Notes: a model not told the origin generated them from the sequence alone. A stretch of DNA of 64,000 nt from an uncultured Sphaerochaeta sp. (GCF_963677315.1 NZ_OY781939.1:1240001-1304000), one strand, 5' to 3'; counted from the stretch's first letter, positions 49,828-58,500 are shown. Translations and numbers: made by a program.

Positions 49828-50436
49828 ATGAAGCAGACGCTACTCGCCTATGGGCCAAGCCTAAAGACATCACAGATCCAGGATCTTGCAGATAAAGCTG
49901 AAGCCGAGGACATGGATACCTTATATCTCCAGGAAATTGCTGTTGGCAGGCTACCCAGAGAGGAACGATCAGGGATGCTGGCTTCCCTTCCCTTTGCAGG
50001 GTTGATGGATGAACAACTCTCTTTCATGATGGAGAGGGCCATGGAGTTGGATTGCTCACATTTCACGTTTGCTCTCCCAGCAGGCTACGTGCGTGATGGG
50101 CGTTTTCTCGAGATTGAAGCTCTGCTTTCAACCTTGAAAGCAAAAAGTTCCCTTATCCTGGTCCCAACCATAGTCCTCGCTGAACTACCTGTGGAGCGTT
50201 TGGAAGAAATAATACATCGCTGTTTCAACTTAGGATTGAACCATCTCTGTTTGGGAACAGGAACTTCGCTTGATGGAGCCACCCCAGAGTACATTGAAAC
50301 GGCTCTCTCCCTGTATAAGAACCAGGGAATACCTACCACCAACCTAGAGATTGCCTGTTCAGTATCTGACCCGGCACTTCCTGTCACGCACCGTATCTGC
50401 CTTTCGCAGACACCGGGAAACCTGTCGGCATATTAA
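49828..50436 (+). CDS. DeoC-like protein lacking the Schiff-base lysine
   Basis: A 202-residue protein I recognise only by comparison with the DeoC that follows. The stretch LILVPTIVLAELPVERLEEIIHRCF...LGTGTSLDGATPEYIE aligns by eye with LKIILEVSLLTDEEVRIASLI...ATGYLASPTIEQV of DeoC. At the position of DeoC's Schiff-base lysine it has cysteine 141 (LCLGTG), and the C-terminal VKAAGG motif is absent. It may be a non-catalytic partner subunit, or an aldolase with other chemistry. The alignment is short and needs structural prediction. It starts one base after the regulator gene's stop. Confidence 0.5.
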   Translation: MKQTLLAYGPSLKTSQIQDLADKAEAEDMDTLYLQEIAVGRLPREERSGMLASLPFAGLMDEQLSFMMERAMELDCSHFTFALPAGYVRDGRFLEIEALLSTLKAKSSLILVPTIVLAELPVERLEEIIHRCFNLGLNHLCLGTGTSLDGATPEYIETALSLYKNQGIPTTNLEIACSVSDPALPVTHRICLSQTPGNLSAY

Positions 50437-50450
50437 GGAGTATACGTATC

Positions 50451-51110
50451 ATGGACAGAAAAACATTTTGCCATATCATCGACCATACACTGCTCAAGCC
50501 AGAGGCAACCAGAGAACAGATAGAAAAGCTGTGCGTTGAGGCAAGGGAAAACGAGTTTGCAACCGTCGCCATAGAACCCGTATACATTCCCTATGCTGCA
50601 AGTCTCTTAAAGGGGAGCAAGACAGGCATCACCAGTGCAATAGCCTATCCCCATGGATCATGGAGCATTAAGGCGAAGTGCCATGAGATCGAACTCTGCC
50701 TCAAAGCAGGTGCAAGTGATTGTGACTATGTCCTCGACTTGGGGGCTCTAAAAGAGGGAAATTGGGATCAAATCAGAAAGGAAGCACGGGAGTGTAGAAA
50801 AGCTACGGGCTCTGCAATTCTAAAGATCATACTCGAAGTATCGCTCCTTACTGATGAAGAGGTCCGTATAGCATCTCTCATCAGCGCAGAGGAAGGTGCT
50901 GATTTTGTAAAAACTGCAACCGGTTATCTCGCATCCCCAACCATCGAGCAAGTAGCCATCATGGCTGAAGCAGTAGCAGGAACCAAGACAAGTGTCAAAG
51001 CTGCAGGGGGCTTCTCTTCCATGAAACGGGTACAACAAGCATTGGATTTAGGGGTGAAACGTATCGGCACCAGTTCCGCATTTAAACTCCTGGAAGAACT
51101 GCAATCATAA
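50451..51110 (+). CDS. deoC: deoxyribose-phosphate aldolase
   Basis: A 219-residue class I aldolase. The N-terminal IIDHTLLKPEATREQIEKLC, the DCDYVLDLGALK segment with the catalytic aspartate, the Schiff-base lysine K154 in DFVKTATGY and the second lysine in VKAAGGF are all present. DeoC cleaves 2-deoxyribose 5-phosphate to acetaldehyde and glyceraldehyde 3-phosphate; in sugar operons DeoC homologues can act on other deoxy sugar phosphates. AAGGAG precedes the ATG. No nucleoside genes are adjacent, so a different substrate is possible. Confidence 0.87.
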   Translation: MDRKTFCHIIDHTLLKPEATREQIEKLCVEARENEFATVAIEPVYIPYAASLLKGSKTGITSAIAYPHGSWSIKAKCHEIELCLKAGASDCDYVLDLGALKEGNWDQIRKEARECRKATGSAILKIILEVSLLTDEEVRIASLISAEEGADFVKTATGYLASPTIEQVAIMAEAVAGTKTSVKAAGGFSSMKRVQQALDLGVKRIGTSSAFKLLEELQS

Positions 51111-51131
51111 TCTGATCAACAAGGAATGCAT

Positions 51132-53114
51132 ATGAGTGAGCATCGTATTTTTGAACTATGGCAGGAATTTGCACTCCACCAGAAACCGGTGGAGTTGGGC
51201 GTGGTTGCACCCGAGATAGCAGCCTCCTGGCATCGCTCAAGAGAACTTGGTCTCGACCCCTTCCTTGCAGATATGCAAACAGTATCCGACCAGGAACTGA
51301 ATCAGAGACGAAGGAAAGTACAGGAACTGATCACCTCCTCCCTACCCTATATGCATAAACTCTTCACCCTTATCAAGGATGAACAAGCGGTAATCACCCT
51401 CTGTGATGCTGATGCGGTTATCCTGGAGGTTCTTGCCAATCCCACAGCTTATCCGGAAATCAGTTATCCTGAAGAGGGAACCATCCATAGCGAAAAGCTT
51501 GTAGGAACCAATGCAATTGGTTTGGCACTTGCCATAGACAGCTCTGTGGAAGTGGTTGGTGCAGAGCATTGGAGAAAGGTGAACCATGCATGGGCATGCT
51601 ATGCAAACCCACTCCATGCAGGCAATTCAATCGTAGGATGCATCAATGTCGCCTGTCCCATCACCGGCTATAAAAATTCGGGAACCATAGCTCCCATGGT
51701 ACAAGCATCATCAAACGCCATTGAACGGGAATTGATGTTCAAACTCAAGCTTAGTGACCAAGAAAAAGTCATCCAGCAGCAGAAAACGCTGCTTGAGTAT
51801 GTTGATACCGGGATCATTGCCATTGACCGGGATGGAGTAATCAAACAGATCAACCAACAGGCACTCGACATCTTCAAGGTACAGGGAGCTTGGGAAGGAC
51901 GTCTTCTGAAAGACCTATTCCATAGTGAAGTAAATCTCACTGCATTGGCTGAACAAGGAAAGATGCTCGATGAGCAGGACCTACCCATCAAGATTGGCTC
52001 CTCCTATGCACATATTACCTGCTCCACCTACAAATTGGAGCTCGACAAGCTTGGCATCAATCTCGTCATCCTGGTGAGAACCCCGGCCACGGTACGGAGA
52101 ATCGTCAACAAGGCCTCTGGCGCGAATGCCCGCTATAGCTTCTCCGATATAATCGGCTCCTGTGCTGCAATGGAGCAACCGCTGAAAATTGCCCAGTTGG
52201 CAAGCAAGAACAACACAAATGTACTGGTGATGGGAGAAACCGGAACCGGCAAAGAGCTGTTGGTCCAAGCGATTCATAATGCAAGTGAGAGACGGAATAA
52301 ACCATTTATCGCCATAAATTGCGGGGCACTTTCACGCGAACTGATCCGAAGTGAATTATTCGGATATGAGGGTGGGGCATTTACCAGCGCTAAGAGTAGC
52401 GGTAGTCTTGGAAAATTTGAACTTGCAGAGGGAGGAACACTCTTCTTGGATGAAATTGGGGAGATGCCCCTGGAAGTCCAGGCAGTCCTCCTTCGTGTAT
52501 TACAGACGCAGGAAGTAGTACGTATAGGTGGCAAGTATCCTATTCCGGTGAACGTCCGTGTGATTGCAGCCACCCACAGGGATCTTGCAATTGCAGTGCA
52601 GGAACAAACGTTCAGAAATGATTTGTACTACCGTTTGAATGTCCTTTCCATCAATTTGCCCGCATTGAGGGAGCGCAATGGCGACATTCATAAGCTGGTT
52701 GCATTCTTCCTCAAGAAATTTCAACATCAATTCGAAAAACCAAATCTCACGATCGATGACATGGTCTGTAAACTGTTTGAAGTATACAATTGGCCTGGAA
52801 ACATCAGGGAGCTGGAGAATGTGCTGCAGCGTGCAGCCGTCATTTGTGAGAACGATCTTATTACCATCCATGATATTCCCAGTACCATCGTGAATTACCA
52901 ACCAAATGATTTTTCCCACAACCAAACCCAGCAAGATGGATTCTCCCTCGAGGAAGGAAAACGCGAGAAGTTGATCCAGATTCTCCAGAAAACGAATGGA
53001 AATGTACGAGAGGTCTCCACCCTGCTCAGGATTTCCAGGGGAACGGTCTACAACATGCTGAACCGCTATAACATTGACTTGCAAGCCTTCAGAAAAGGCT
53101 ATATCGACTCATAA
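51132..53114 (+). CDS. sigma-54-type enhancer-binding activator (AcoR/DhaR-like) with GAFTSA motif
   Basis: A 660-residue regulator: an N-terminal GAF-containing sensor (about 1-200, with WHRSRELGLDP at the start as in AcoR/DhaR), a PAS domain (about 210-320), an AAA+ domain (about 340-570) and a Fis-type helix-turn-helix at the end (REVSTLLRISRGTVYNML). The AAA+ part has Walker A GETGTGKE, LFLDEIGEM and the arginine-finger region RNDLYYRLNV. The loop that contacts sigma-54, normally GAFTGA, reads GAFTSA at residues 415-420 (52374-52391). I saw no -24/-12 promoter in the window. ATG 51132 has AAGGA six bases upstream. Confidence 0.85.
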   Translation: MSEHRIFELWQEFALHQKPVELGVVAPEIAASWHRSRELGLDPFLADMQTVSDQELNQRRRKVQELITSSLPYMHKLFTLIKDEQAVITLCDADAVILEVLANPTAYPEISYPEEGTIHSEKLVGTNAIGLALAIDSSVEVVGAEHWRKVNHAWACYANPLHAGNSIVGCINVACPITGYKNSGTIAPMVQASSNAIERELMFKLKLSDQEKVIQQQKTLLEYVDTGIIAIDRDGVIKQINQQALDIFKVQGAWEGRLLKDLFHSEVNLTALAEQGKMLDEQDLPIKIGSSYAHITCSTYKLELDKLGINLVILVRTPATVRRIVNKASGANARYSFSDIIGSCAAMEQPLKIAQLASKNNTNVLVMGETGTGKELLVQAIHNASERRNKPFIAINCGALSRELIRSELFGYEGGAFTSAKSSGSLGKFELAEGGTLFLDEIGEMPLEVQAVLLRVLQTQEVVRIGGKYPIPVNVRVIAATHRDLAIAVQEQTFRNDLYYRLNVLSINLPALRERNGDIHKLVAFFLKKFQHQFEKPNLTIDDMVCKLFEVYNWPGNIRELENVLQRAAVICENDLITIHDIPSTIVNYQPNDFSHNQTQQDGFSLEEGKREKLIQILQKTNGNVREVSTLLRISRGTVYNMLNRYNIDLQAFRKGYIDS

Positions 53115-53139
53115 TAAATATCCAAGAAGGAGCAACCCT

Positions 53140-54102
53140 ATGCATGAAGCACTGTTTGAACAAATCCATACGATCGGCCTGGTACCGGTGGTGAAGATCG
53201 ATGATGCCAGCAAGGCCGAGGGCCTTGCAGGAGCCCTGATCGCAGGCGGCCTGCCCTGTGCAGAGGTCACCTTCCGCACCCAAGCGGCAGAGGAGTCGAT
53301 CAAGCGCATCACAAAGGCCTACCCCGAGATGCTCGTGGGAGCAGGCACGGTGACCAACCTCGAGTATGCAAAGAAGGCAGTGGCAGCCGGGGCCAAGTTC
53401 CTCGTCTCCCCGGGCTTCAACCCCACCGTCGTGGACTGGGCACTGGAGAACAACATCCCCATCGTCCCGGGTGTCTGCACACCCAGCGACATCGAGGCTG
53501 GCATCAGCCGTGGGCTTACCACCCTCAAGTTCTTCCCCGCCGAGGTGAGTGGGGGCGTGGACATGCTCAAGAACTTTGCAGGGCCCTTCCCCGACCTCCT
53601 CTTCATGCCCACCGGCGGCATCAGCACCAAGAACCTTGCCAGCTATGCCCGGCAGCCCAACGTCCTGGCAGTAGGCGGATCGTGGATGGTCAAGGCCGAC
53701 CTCATCGAGGCGGAGGACTGGCAGGCGATAGAGGACCTGAGCAGGGAGGCGGTGCGTACCCTCCAGGGACTGGAGTTCGCACACATGGGCATCAACAACC
53801 AGGATGCAGCAGAGGCCGAGAAGACCATCAAGGGACTGGAGGCACTGGGCATGGTAAAAAAGAGTGGCAGCAGTTCCACCTTCCTGGACACCACCATCGA
53901 GGTGTTGCCCAAGCAGTACCTGGGGAAGATGGGCCACATCGGATTCAGGTGCTTCTCCATCGAGCGCACCCTCTCCTACCTCTCCCAGTTCGGCTTCTCC
54001 GTGAACGAGGAGACCATCGCACACGATGCAAAGGGCAAGATCAAGGTATGTTACCTTGAGCAGGAGCTCAGCGGATTCGCCGTTCACCTGATCAAGGTAT
54101 AA
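53140..54102 (+). CDS. eda: KDPG/KHG aldolase with C-terminal glyoxalase-like domain
   Basis: A 320-residue protein. Residues 1-210 are a complete 2-keto-3-deoxy-6-phosphogluconate aldolase with E42 and R46 in AEVTFRT and the Schiff-base lysine K130 in TLKFFPAE. About residues 215-320 form an extra domain; its MGHIGFRCFSIERTLSYLSQFGF segment resembles vicinal-oxygen-chelate (glyoxalase) modules. The gene is far richer in G/C, with C or G at most third positions, than all its neighbours: the 60 bases from 53401 hold 39 G/C. The aldolase yields pyruvate and glyceraldehyde 3-phosphate from KDPG. GAAGGAG precedes the ATG. Confidence 0.87.
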   Translation: MHEALFEQIHTIGLVPVVKIDDASKAEGLAGALIAGGLPCAEVTFRTQAAEESIKRITKAYPEMLVGAGTVTNLEYAKKAVAAGAKFLVSPGFNPTVVDWALENNIPIVPGVCTPSDIEAGISRGLTTLKFFPAEVSGGVDMLKNFAGPFPDLLFMPTGGISTKNLASYARQPNVLAVGGSWMVKADLIEAEDWQAIEDLSREAVRTLQGLEFAHMGINNQDAAEAEKTIKGLEALGMVKKSGSSSTFLDTTIEVLPKQYLGKMGHIGFRCFSIERTLSYLSQFGFSVNEETIAHDAKGKIKVCYLEQELSGFAVHLIKV

Positions 54103-54106
54103 CCAT

Positions 54107-55066
54107 TCAACCTACACAGTAGTCACAATCATGGCCTTCAAGGATATCAAGAAGATTCTGGGAGGCCATGAGACTCATATTGCTTGATGCCTCATATGTT
54201 GCTGCTCCTGCATGGGGAGTCAGGATACAGGAAGGCAAGGCTGCAAGCGGTCCTGTCTCAGGATGCTCCTGAGCACTGACATCCAAGGCAGCGGCACCAA
54301 TCTGGCCAGTCCCAAGAGCCACTGCCAACGCTTCCTCATCGATGATTCCACCTCGCGCAGTATTGACCAACACCGCTCTTGGTTTCATGCTTGCAAACAC
54401 CTCTGCATTGAATAAATTCTTCGTCTCTTCTGTTAATGGCGTATGGATGGAGATGAAATCACTCTTGCTTGCCAGCGTGGCGAAATCGACATACTGAGCC
54501 CCATAGTGTTGCTTCAGCTCCTCATTCTCATATACATCATGGCAGAGAATCTCCATCTCAAAACCCTTGCAACGCTTTACCACCCCTGCCCCGATTCTCC
54601 CTGTTCCGATGACACCAAGCGTCTTTCTCCACATTTCCACACCGATGGGTCGCTTCGTTTCACCCATCTTCATCTGATGATCCATATAGGGAACATGCCG
54701 GGCAGCTGAGAGCATCAGTGTGACTGCCAAATCGGACACAGAGTCCCCATTTGCTCCCGGGGTTATGGTGACCTGTATGTTTCGCCCTCTTGCATACTCG
54801 AGGTCTATCGCATCATACCCCACCCCGTAGCGTGAAATAACCTTCAGTTTCTTTGCTTTGCTCAGGAGCGCTTGATCATAGGCTTCCAATCCTGCGATTA
54901 TTCCATCGGCTTCTGCTATCTGCCGATGTAGCTGATCAGTAACACTTTCTGTCTCTGTCGCTTTTATATGCCGGACTTCACATCCATGGGAGCGCAACAG
55001 CTCCCAAGCTTTCTCATCTGAACTCCCAAATGAACGGGCTGTTATCAATACAAGGAATGTATTCAT
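54107..55066 (-). CDS. D-isomer 2-hydroxyacid dehydrogenase (phosphoglycerate dehydrogenase-like)
   Basis: A 319-residue NAD-dependent 2-hydroxyacid dehydrogenase. It has the NAD motif LGVIGTGRIGAGVVKRC near residue 145, catalytic arginine in VNTARGG, the glutamate downstream and the catalytic histidine in LTPHAGAATYE. It lacks the ACT domain of longer phosphoglycerate dehydrogenases and resembles the short SerA-like and hydroxyacid reductases. It overlaps the preceding kinase gene (TGATG), so kinase and dehydrogenase are coupled; ATG 55069 is an alternative start. A sugar-acid or 2-ketogluconate reductase role is plausible. Confidence 0.85.
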   Translation of the reverse strand: MNTFLVLITARSFGSSDEKAWELLRSHGCEVRHIKATETESVTDQLHRQIAEADGIIAGLEAYDQALLSKAKKLKVISRYGVGYDAIDLEYARGRNIQVTITPGANGDSVSDLAVTLMLSAARHVPYMDHQMKMGETKRPIGVEMWRKTLGVIGTGRIGAGVVKRCKGFEMEILCHDVYENEELKQHYGAQYVDFATLASKSDFISIHTPLTEETKNLFNAEVFASMKPRAVLVNTARGGIIDEEALAVALGTGQIGAAALDVSAQEHPETGPLAALPSCILTPHAGAATYEASSNMSLMASQNLLDILEGHDCDYCVG

Positions 55067-56475
55067 CATATGCTCCTCTTTTGTGTACTATCAATACGTG
55101 TTTTTTCATACCAATATCGGTATCTTTTATAGTGTCTAGTATAGTAATCTCTCATCTCTGGATCTGAATCCAGCACATTGGTTACGGTCTGTGTATAACT
55201 TGGTAGTTCCTCACCCGCGGAACGGGCAGCCAGTATGAGGGCTCCATAGAGGGACGTCTGTTTCTGAATATCTTCATGCATGGAAACACCAAAGTAATTA
55301 CAGCATAGGTGTTTCCAGAAGGCTGAATGTAATACGCCCCCTGAGAGTTTGATGGTCCTGGGAATATGCCCACTTTTCAGTAGTTCCTCATAACACTGAT
55401 AGAGATTGGCAACGACCCCCTGTAAGACACCTTGGTAGAAGGCACTTGTTGTCATGGACTCTTCTACATCATGGAAGCTCGCAAGACGAGTGTCATCCCA
55501 CCCAGGACAACGCTCTCCCACCAGGAATGGAAGGAATATAGGGGTATTCGCTTTTTCCCCTAGTGAGCTTTCAATCTGAGCATATGTGACATCTGGATCA
55601 AAGGAGTGTTTCTTGTACCAATCCACACAGTTGGAACAGCCGCTTGTTGCAGCTCCGAGCAGAAACCCATTATCTACACTACGGTACAACCAAGTGGCGT
55701 GAATGGGAGAGAACCAAGGTTCTGGGATAATCATCCTCATTGCCCCACTGGTACCCATGGAAAGGGTCATGATACCTGGCTCTTCTGCTCTTGATCCTAC
55801 TTGGTTCAATGCTCCGTCAGGAAGAGGAGGAAGCACCGGGATACCTTCGGACAGTCCAAGCAATCTTGAACCTTGCTTACTGAGCGTACTACCGTCTCTC
55901 CAATCGCAAATAGGGGATATAGTACAACCCAATGCTTTCGCCATTGGATGAAGGTCAACCACTGAGGTGGAGAGAAGTCCCATTCCACTGAGCATTGAAG
56001 CAGTCTCCTTGACCGTACCAGTGAGGAGATAGTGGAGGTAACCTGCGAGAGAACCTACGTGTCGACCAGTTAGGGCAATTCCATCTGTACTTTGTTTCAG
56101 GAGTTTGAAGAACGGGTACATTGCATGCACCATTGCACCACTATCCTGGTAGTAGTCCTCTACAAAGGAATCATGCTTCCTAAGCTCCCAACAGAAGGCT
56201 CGATTCGAGACATCCGTCCAATCTGAGAGTGGTTGTAAGGGTACATTTGACGAATCGCATACCACCAGACTGTGCCACGTTCCCGCGGTGGTAATTCGGT
56301 CTACCTCTCTCCCTTGTGCAGCTTTTCTCCCAAGTTGTATGGCATGCATACACACAGCCTCTACATCACTTGAGGAAGGATTTCGCTCAACAAGCAATGT
56401 TGACTCACCCAAATCGGTATCAAGGTATTGGGCTTTCGAGGAAGTGGTGCTTATTTCAAGGGCCAGAAGCTTCAT
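55066..56475 (-). CDS. FGGY-family carbohydrate kinase (gluconokinase-like)
   Basis: A 469-residue sugar kinase of the FGGY family. The N-terminal phosphate loop reads LALEISTTSSKAQ, with glutamate where most FGGY kinases have aspartate (D-x-G-T). Other landmarks are TAGTWHSLV, LSMGTSGAMR near residue 240, FLPFLVGERCPGWDD and IKLSGGVLHSAFW. The general pattern is gluconokinase or xylulokinase-like. The gene is followed by a coupled 2-hydroxyacid dehydrogenase. The ATG at 56475 is preceded by GGAG. It lies divergent from fucU. Confidence 0.83.
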   Translation of the reverse strand: MKLLALEISTTSSKAQYLDTDLGESTLLVERNPSSSDVEAVCMHAIQLGRKAAQGREVDRITTAGTWHSLVVCDSSNVPLQPLSDWTDVSNRAFCWELRKHDSFVEDYYQDSGAMVHAMYPFFKLLKQSTDGIALTGRHVGSLAGYLHYLLTGTVKETASMLSGMGLLSTSVVDLHPMAKALGCTISPICDWRDGSTLSKQGSRLLGLSEGIPVLPPLPDGALNQVGSRAEEPGIMTLSMGTSGAMRMIIPEPWFSPIHATWLYRSVDNGFLLGAATSGCSNCVDWYKKHSFDPDVTYAQIESSLGEKANTPIFLPFLVGERCPGWDDTRLASFHDVEESMTTSAFYQGVLQGVVANLYQCYEELLKSGHIPRTIKLSGGVLHSAFWKHLCCNYFGVSMHEDIQKQTSLYGALILAARSAGEELPSYTQTVTNVLDSDPEMRDYYTRHYKRYRYWYEKTRIDSTQKRSI

Positions 56476-56540
56476 CGGCATTCTCCAAGGCATAATCAAT
56501 CGGCTGTAGAAAGACAGCTAACTTTTTATATAATAATGAT

Positions 56541-56569
56541 TTGACATCTTCCTAAATCAGTTTTACACT
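56541..56569 (+). promoter_or_regulatory. promoter of the fucU-like gene
   Basis: TTGACA (56541-56546), 17-base spacer, TACACT (56564-56569), 61 bases before the ATG at 56631, which has AAGGAG upstream. The A/T-rich stretch at 56524-56540 could supply the minus-strand -10 of the divergent kinase gene. Confidence 0.7.
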
Positions 56570-56630
56570 AGAGGTATAAACCTATCTTGTCTGGTCTTTA
56601 TCCAGGTGAGAAGAAAAAAGGAGCAGCCTC

Positions 56631-57062
56631 ATGTTGATTGGTATTTCCCCTTACATCGGTCCAGAATTACTGGAAGCACTCGATAGAATGGGTCATGGTG
56701 ATGAGATAGTCATCGTCGATGCGTTCTATCCCGGAGACACGCGATCCTCCCGTTGTATCAGAGCTGACGGAATCAAGGCAGAAGACCTGCTTGATGGTAT
56801 CTTCCGCCTGATGAATCCTGATGATTATGTCAAAGATCCAGTTGTGATGATGCAGCCTTCAGAAGGCGATAGCGCAGACCCTGCAGTGGAGGCGTCATTC
56901 CAGGCAGTCTTGGACAAATACTGGCCCGATACTCCAAAAATCCAGAAAATCGAACGCCAAGAGTTCTATGACAGGGCAAAACGGGCATATGCAGTAGTGG
57001 TCTCTGGCTCCATCGTAAAATATGGATGCATCATCATCCGTAAGGGTGTACTGCCCCACTAA
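56631..57062 (+). CDS. fucU: RbsD/FucU-family sugar mutarotase
   Basis: A 143-residue protein of the RbsD/FucU family. The opening ISPYIGPELLEALDRMGHGDEIVIVDAFYP contains the catalytic histidine region, and the C-terminal IVKYGCIIIRKGV matches the FucU side. The size (about 140) is typical. The enzyme speeds conversion between anomers of fucose or ribose after uptake. It is transcribed alone from a strong promoter between two minus-strand sugar operons and could serve either. Confidence 0.88.
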   Translation: MLIGISPYIGPELLEALDRMGHGDEIVIVDAFYPGDTRSSRCIRADGIKAEDLLDGIFRLMNPDDYVKDPVVMMQPSEGDSADPAVEASFQAVLDKYWPDTPKIQKIERQEFYDRAKRAYAVVVSGSIVKYGCIIIRKGVLPH

Positions 57063-57069
57063 CCTATAT

Positions 57070-57097
57070 GCAGGCCACCCCTGAAGAGGTGGTCTGC
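57070..57097. terminator. bidirectional terminator between fucU and the zinc dehydrogenase gene
   Basis: A 10-bp stem with one G-U pair (57070-57079 with 57088-57097) and an 8-base loop, between two convergent genes. It is followed by TATCCTTCTC on the plus strand. Confidence 0.65.
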
Positions 57098-57106
57098 TAT
57101 CCTTCT

Positions 57107-58141
57107 CTAATCAATAAGTATCACTGGCTTGATAACCTTCTCCTCCTTGTTGCCAAACACTGCAAAGGCCTCATCTACCTCATCCATGGAGAATCGATGT
57201 GTCAGTAAGAGCGAACTGGGAATATGGCCCTGCTTCAACAGCTCAAATGCTTGGGGGAATCCCCAGTTGGGGATGGCATGAGAAGCGATAAGACGCTTTT
57301 TGGCGAAGTGGAACTCATTTGCAGAGAACGTAACTTGATCATGCTTGAAATCGATACCGTCGTAGACAATGGAGCCACAGAAACCGGCAAGCTCAATACC
57401 ATCACCAAGTGTTGCAGGAGGGGAAGTGACAATCACACGATTGAACAGCTTGGGAAACTGTTGCTTGAGCTCATCTTTCCACCCCGTCTTAGCACTATCA
57501 ATGACCAAATCGGCACCGAGTTTTCTGGCAACTTCCCCTCGATAGGCTCCACGCGGAGTATCGAGATGATGGCCTACCATGACCACATTACGGGCGCCAC
57601 GCAATTTTGCCAGCTTGATACAGCTTAGGCCTATAATTCCCGGCCCCATGATCAGGACATCGTCAAAGAGCTCTATAGCTGCCTCCCTGCTTAGATCGAG
57701 GGCAACGGTAATGGGCTCAGCAAGGGTAGCTTCAGGATAATCGAGTCCTTCATAGGGAATCACCATCTCTCGGGGGACTACCAGAAATTGCCCCATTCCT
57801 GCCTGGTCATCCATGTAGCTGTAAATATTCTCACAGGCTTGCGGCTTCTGGTTCAGGCACTGTTCACATCTTCCACAGGCAATATTGTTCTCAACCACCA
57901 CTGAATCCCCGACGTTCAAGCCGGGAAAGGGTGATCCTACTTCGTGGATATACCCAGCAACCTCATGTCCAAGTGGGGTCAATGTTCCTGCAGGAAGGTC
58001 TTTTAGAAAGTGGATATCAGTCCCGCAAATCCCACACGCCTTGATACGGACCACCACCTCATTCGCTTTCGGCTTGGGTAGTGTTTTCCTAACCATCCTG
58101 ATTTGTTCATTTCTATCGACCCAGGCGCTTGTAAATTCCAT
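57107..58141 (-). CDS. zinc-dependent alcohol dehydrogenase (sugar type)
   Basis: A 344-residue MDR dehydrogenase. Catalytic zinc residues are seen in ACGICGTDIHFLK and PLGHEVAG, structural cysteines in CGRCEQCLNQKPQAC, and the NAD fold in IMGPGIIGLSCIKLAKLRGA. It is the last gene of the minus-strand operon that holds a ribose-type permease, two FGGY kinases and a ribokinase. GAGGAG precedes the ATG at 58141; a GTG lies 12 bases earlier. Substrate unknown, probably a sugar or polyol handled by the same operon. Confidence 0.85.
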   Translation of the reverse strand: MEFTSAWVDRNEQIRMVRKTLPKPKANEVVVRIKACGICGTDIHFLKDLPAGTLTPLGHEVAGYIHEVGSPFPGLNVGDSVVVENNIACGRCEQCLNQKPQACENIYSYMDDQAGMGQFLVVPREMVIPYEGLDYPEATLAEPITVALDLSREAAIELFDDVLIMGPGIIGLSCIKLAKLRGARNVVMVGHHLDTPRGAYRGEVARKLGADLVIDSAKTGWKDELKQQFPKLFNRVIVTSPPATLGDGIELAGFCGSIVYDGIDFKHDQVTFSANEFHFAKKRLIASHAIPNWGFPQAFELLKQGHIPSSLLLTHRFSMDEVDEAFAVFGNKEEKVIKPVILID

Positions 58142-58149
58142 TTTGCTCC

Positions 58150-58500
58150 TCACTTCAAAAAATCTTCACTTCCCGATGGAATGACACAGAGAAAGACCAA
58201 ATCCTCTTCCCGTGAGTCATTCACCCATTGATGCTCATCCCCTCCAGGAACGAATACCGAAGTACCCGAAAGCAGGATCTTTTCTTCCTTCGGACCAACA
58301 ACTCTACCTTTTCCTTGCAGCACATACACCACATGTTCATGTTCATGACTTCCGTTACTGCTCTTTCCACCAGGTGGGATCCTGATCTCCCGCATCTCGT
58401 AATTGGTTGAGCCATCTTCCTTGCTCACCAGCCAACGGACCTTGTTTCCTGACCCAGTAGTACTGAGCACAGCCTCAGCTGCAGTCCTGCTCAAAATCAT
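58150..58500 (-). CDS. cupin-domain protein
   Basis: A 116-residue single cupin. Motif 1 is seen as HEHEHVVYVLQGKG and motif 2 as VFVPGGDEHQWVN. Small cupins of this type isomerise or ring-open sugars, or only bind metal. The start overlaps the ribokinase stop (ATGA at 58497-58500) and the stop lies 8 bases before the zinc dehydrogenase start, so it is firmly part of the operon. GGGAG upstream supports the ATG at 58500. Function unknown. Confidence 0.8.
   Translation of the reverse strand: MILSRTAAEAVLSTTGSGNKVRWLVSKEDGSTNYEMREIRIPPGGKSSNGSHEHEHVVYVLQGKGRVVGPKEEKILLSGTSVFVPGGDEHQWVNDSREEDLVFLCVIPSGSEDFLK

Noticed and set aside
53089..54087. Open frame of 332 codons on the minus strand opposite the KDPG aldolase
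   Set aside because: High G/C in third codon positions of the aldolase removes stops on the other strand. The minus frame has no recognisable domain or ribosome-binding site.
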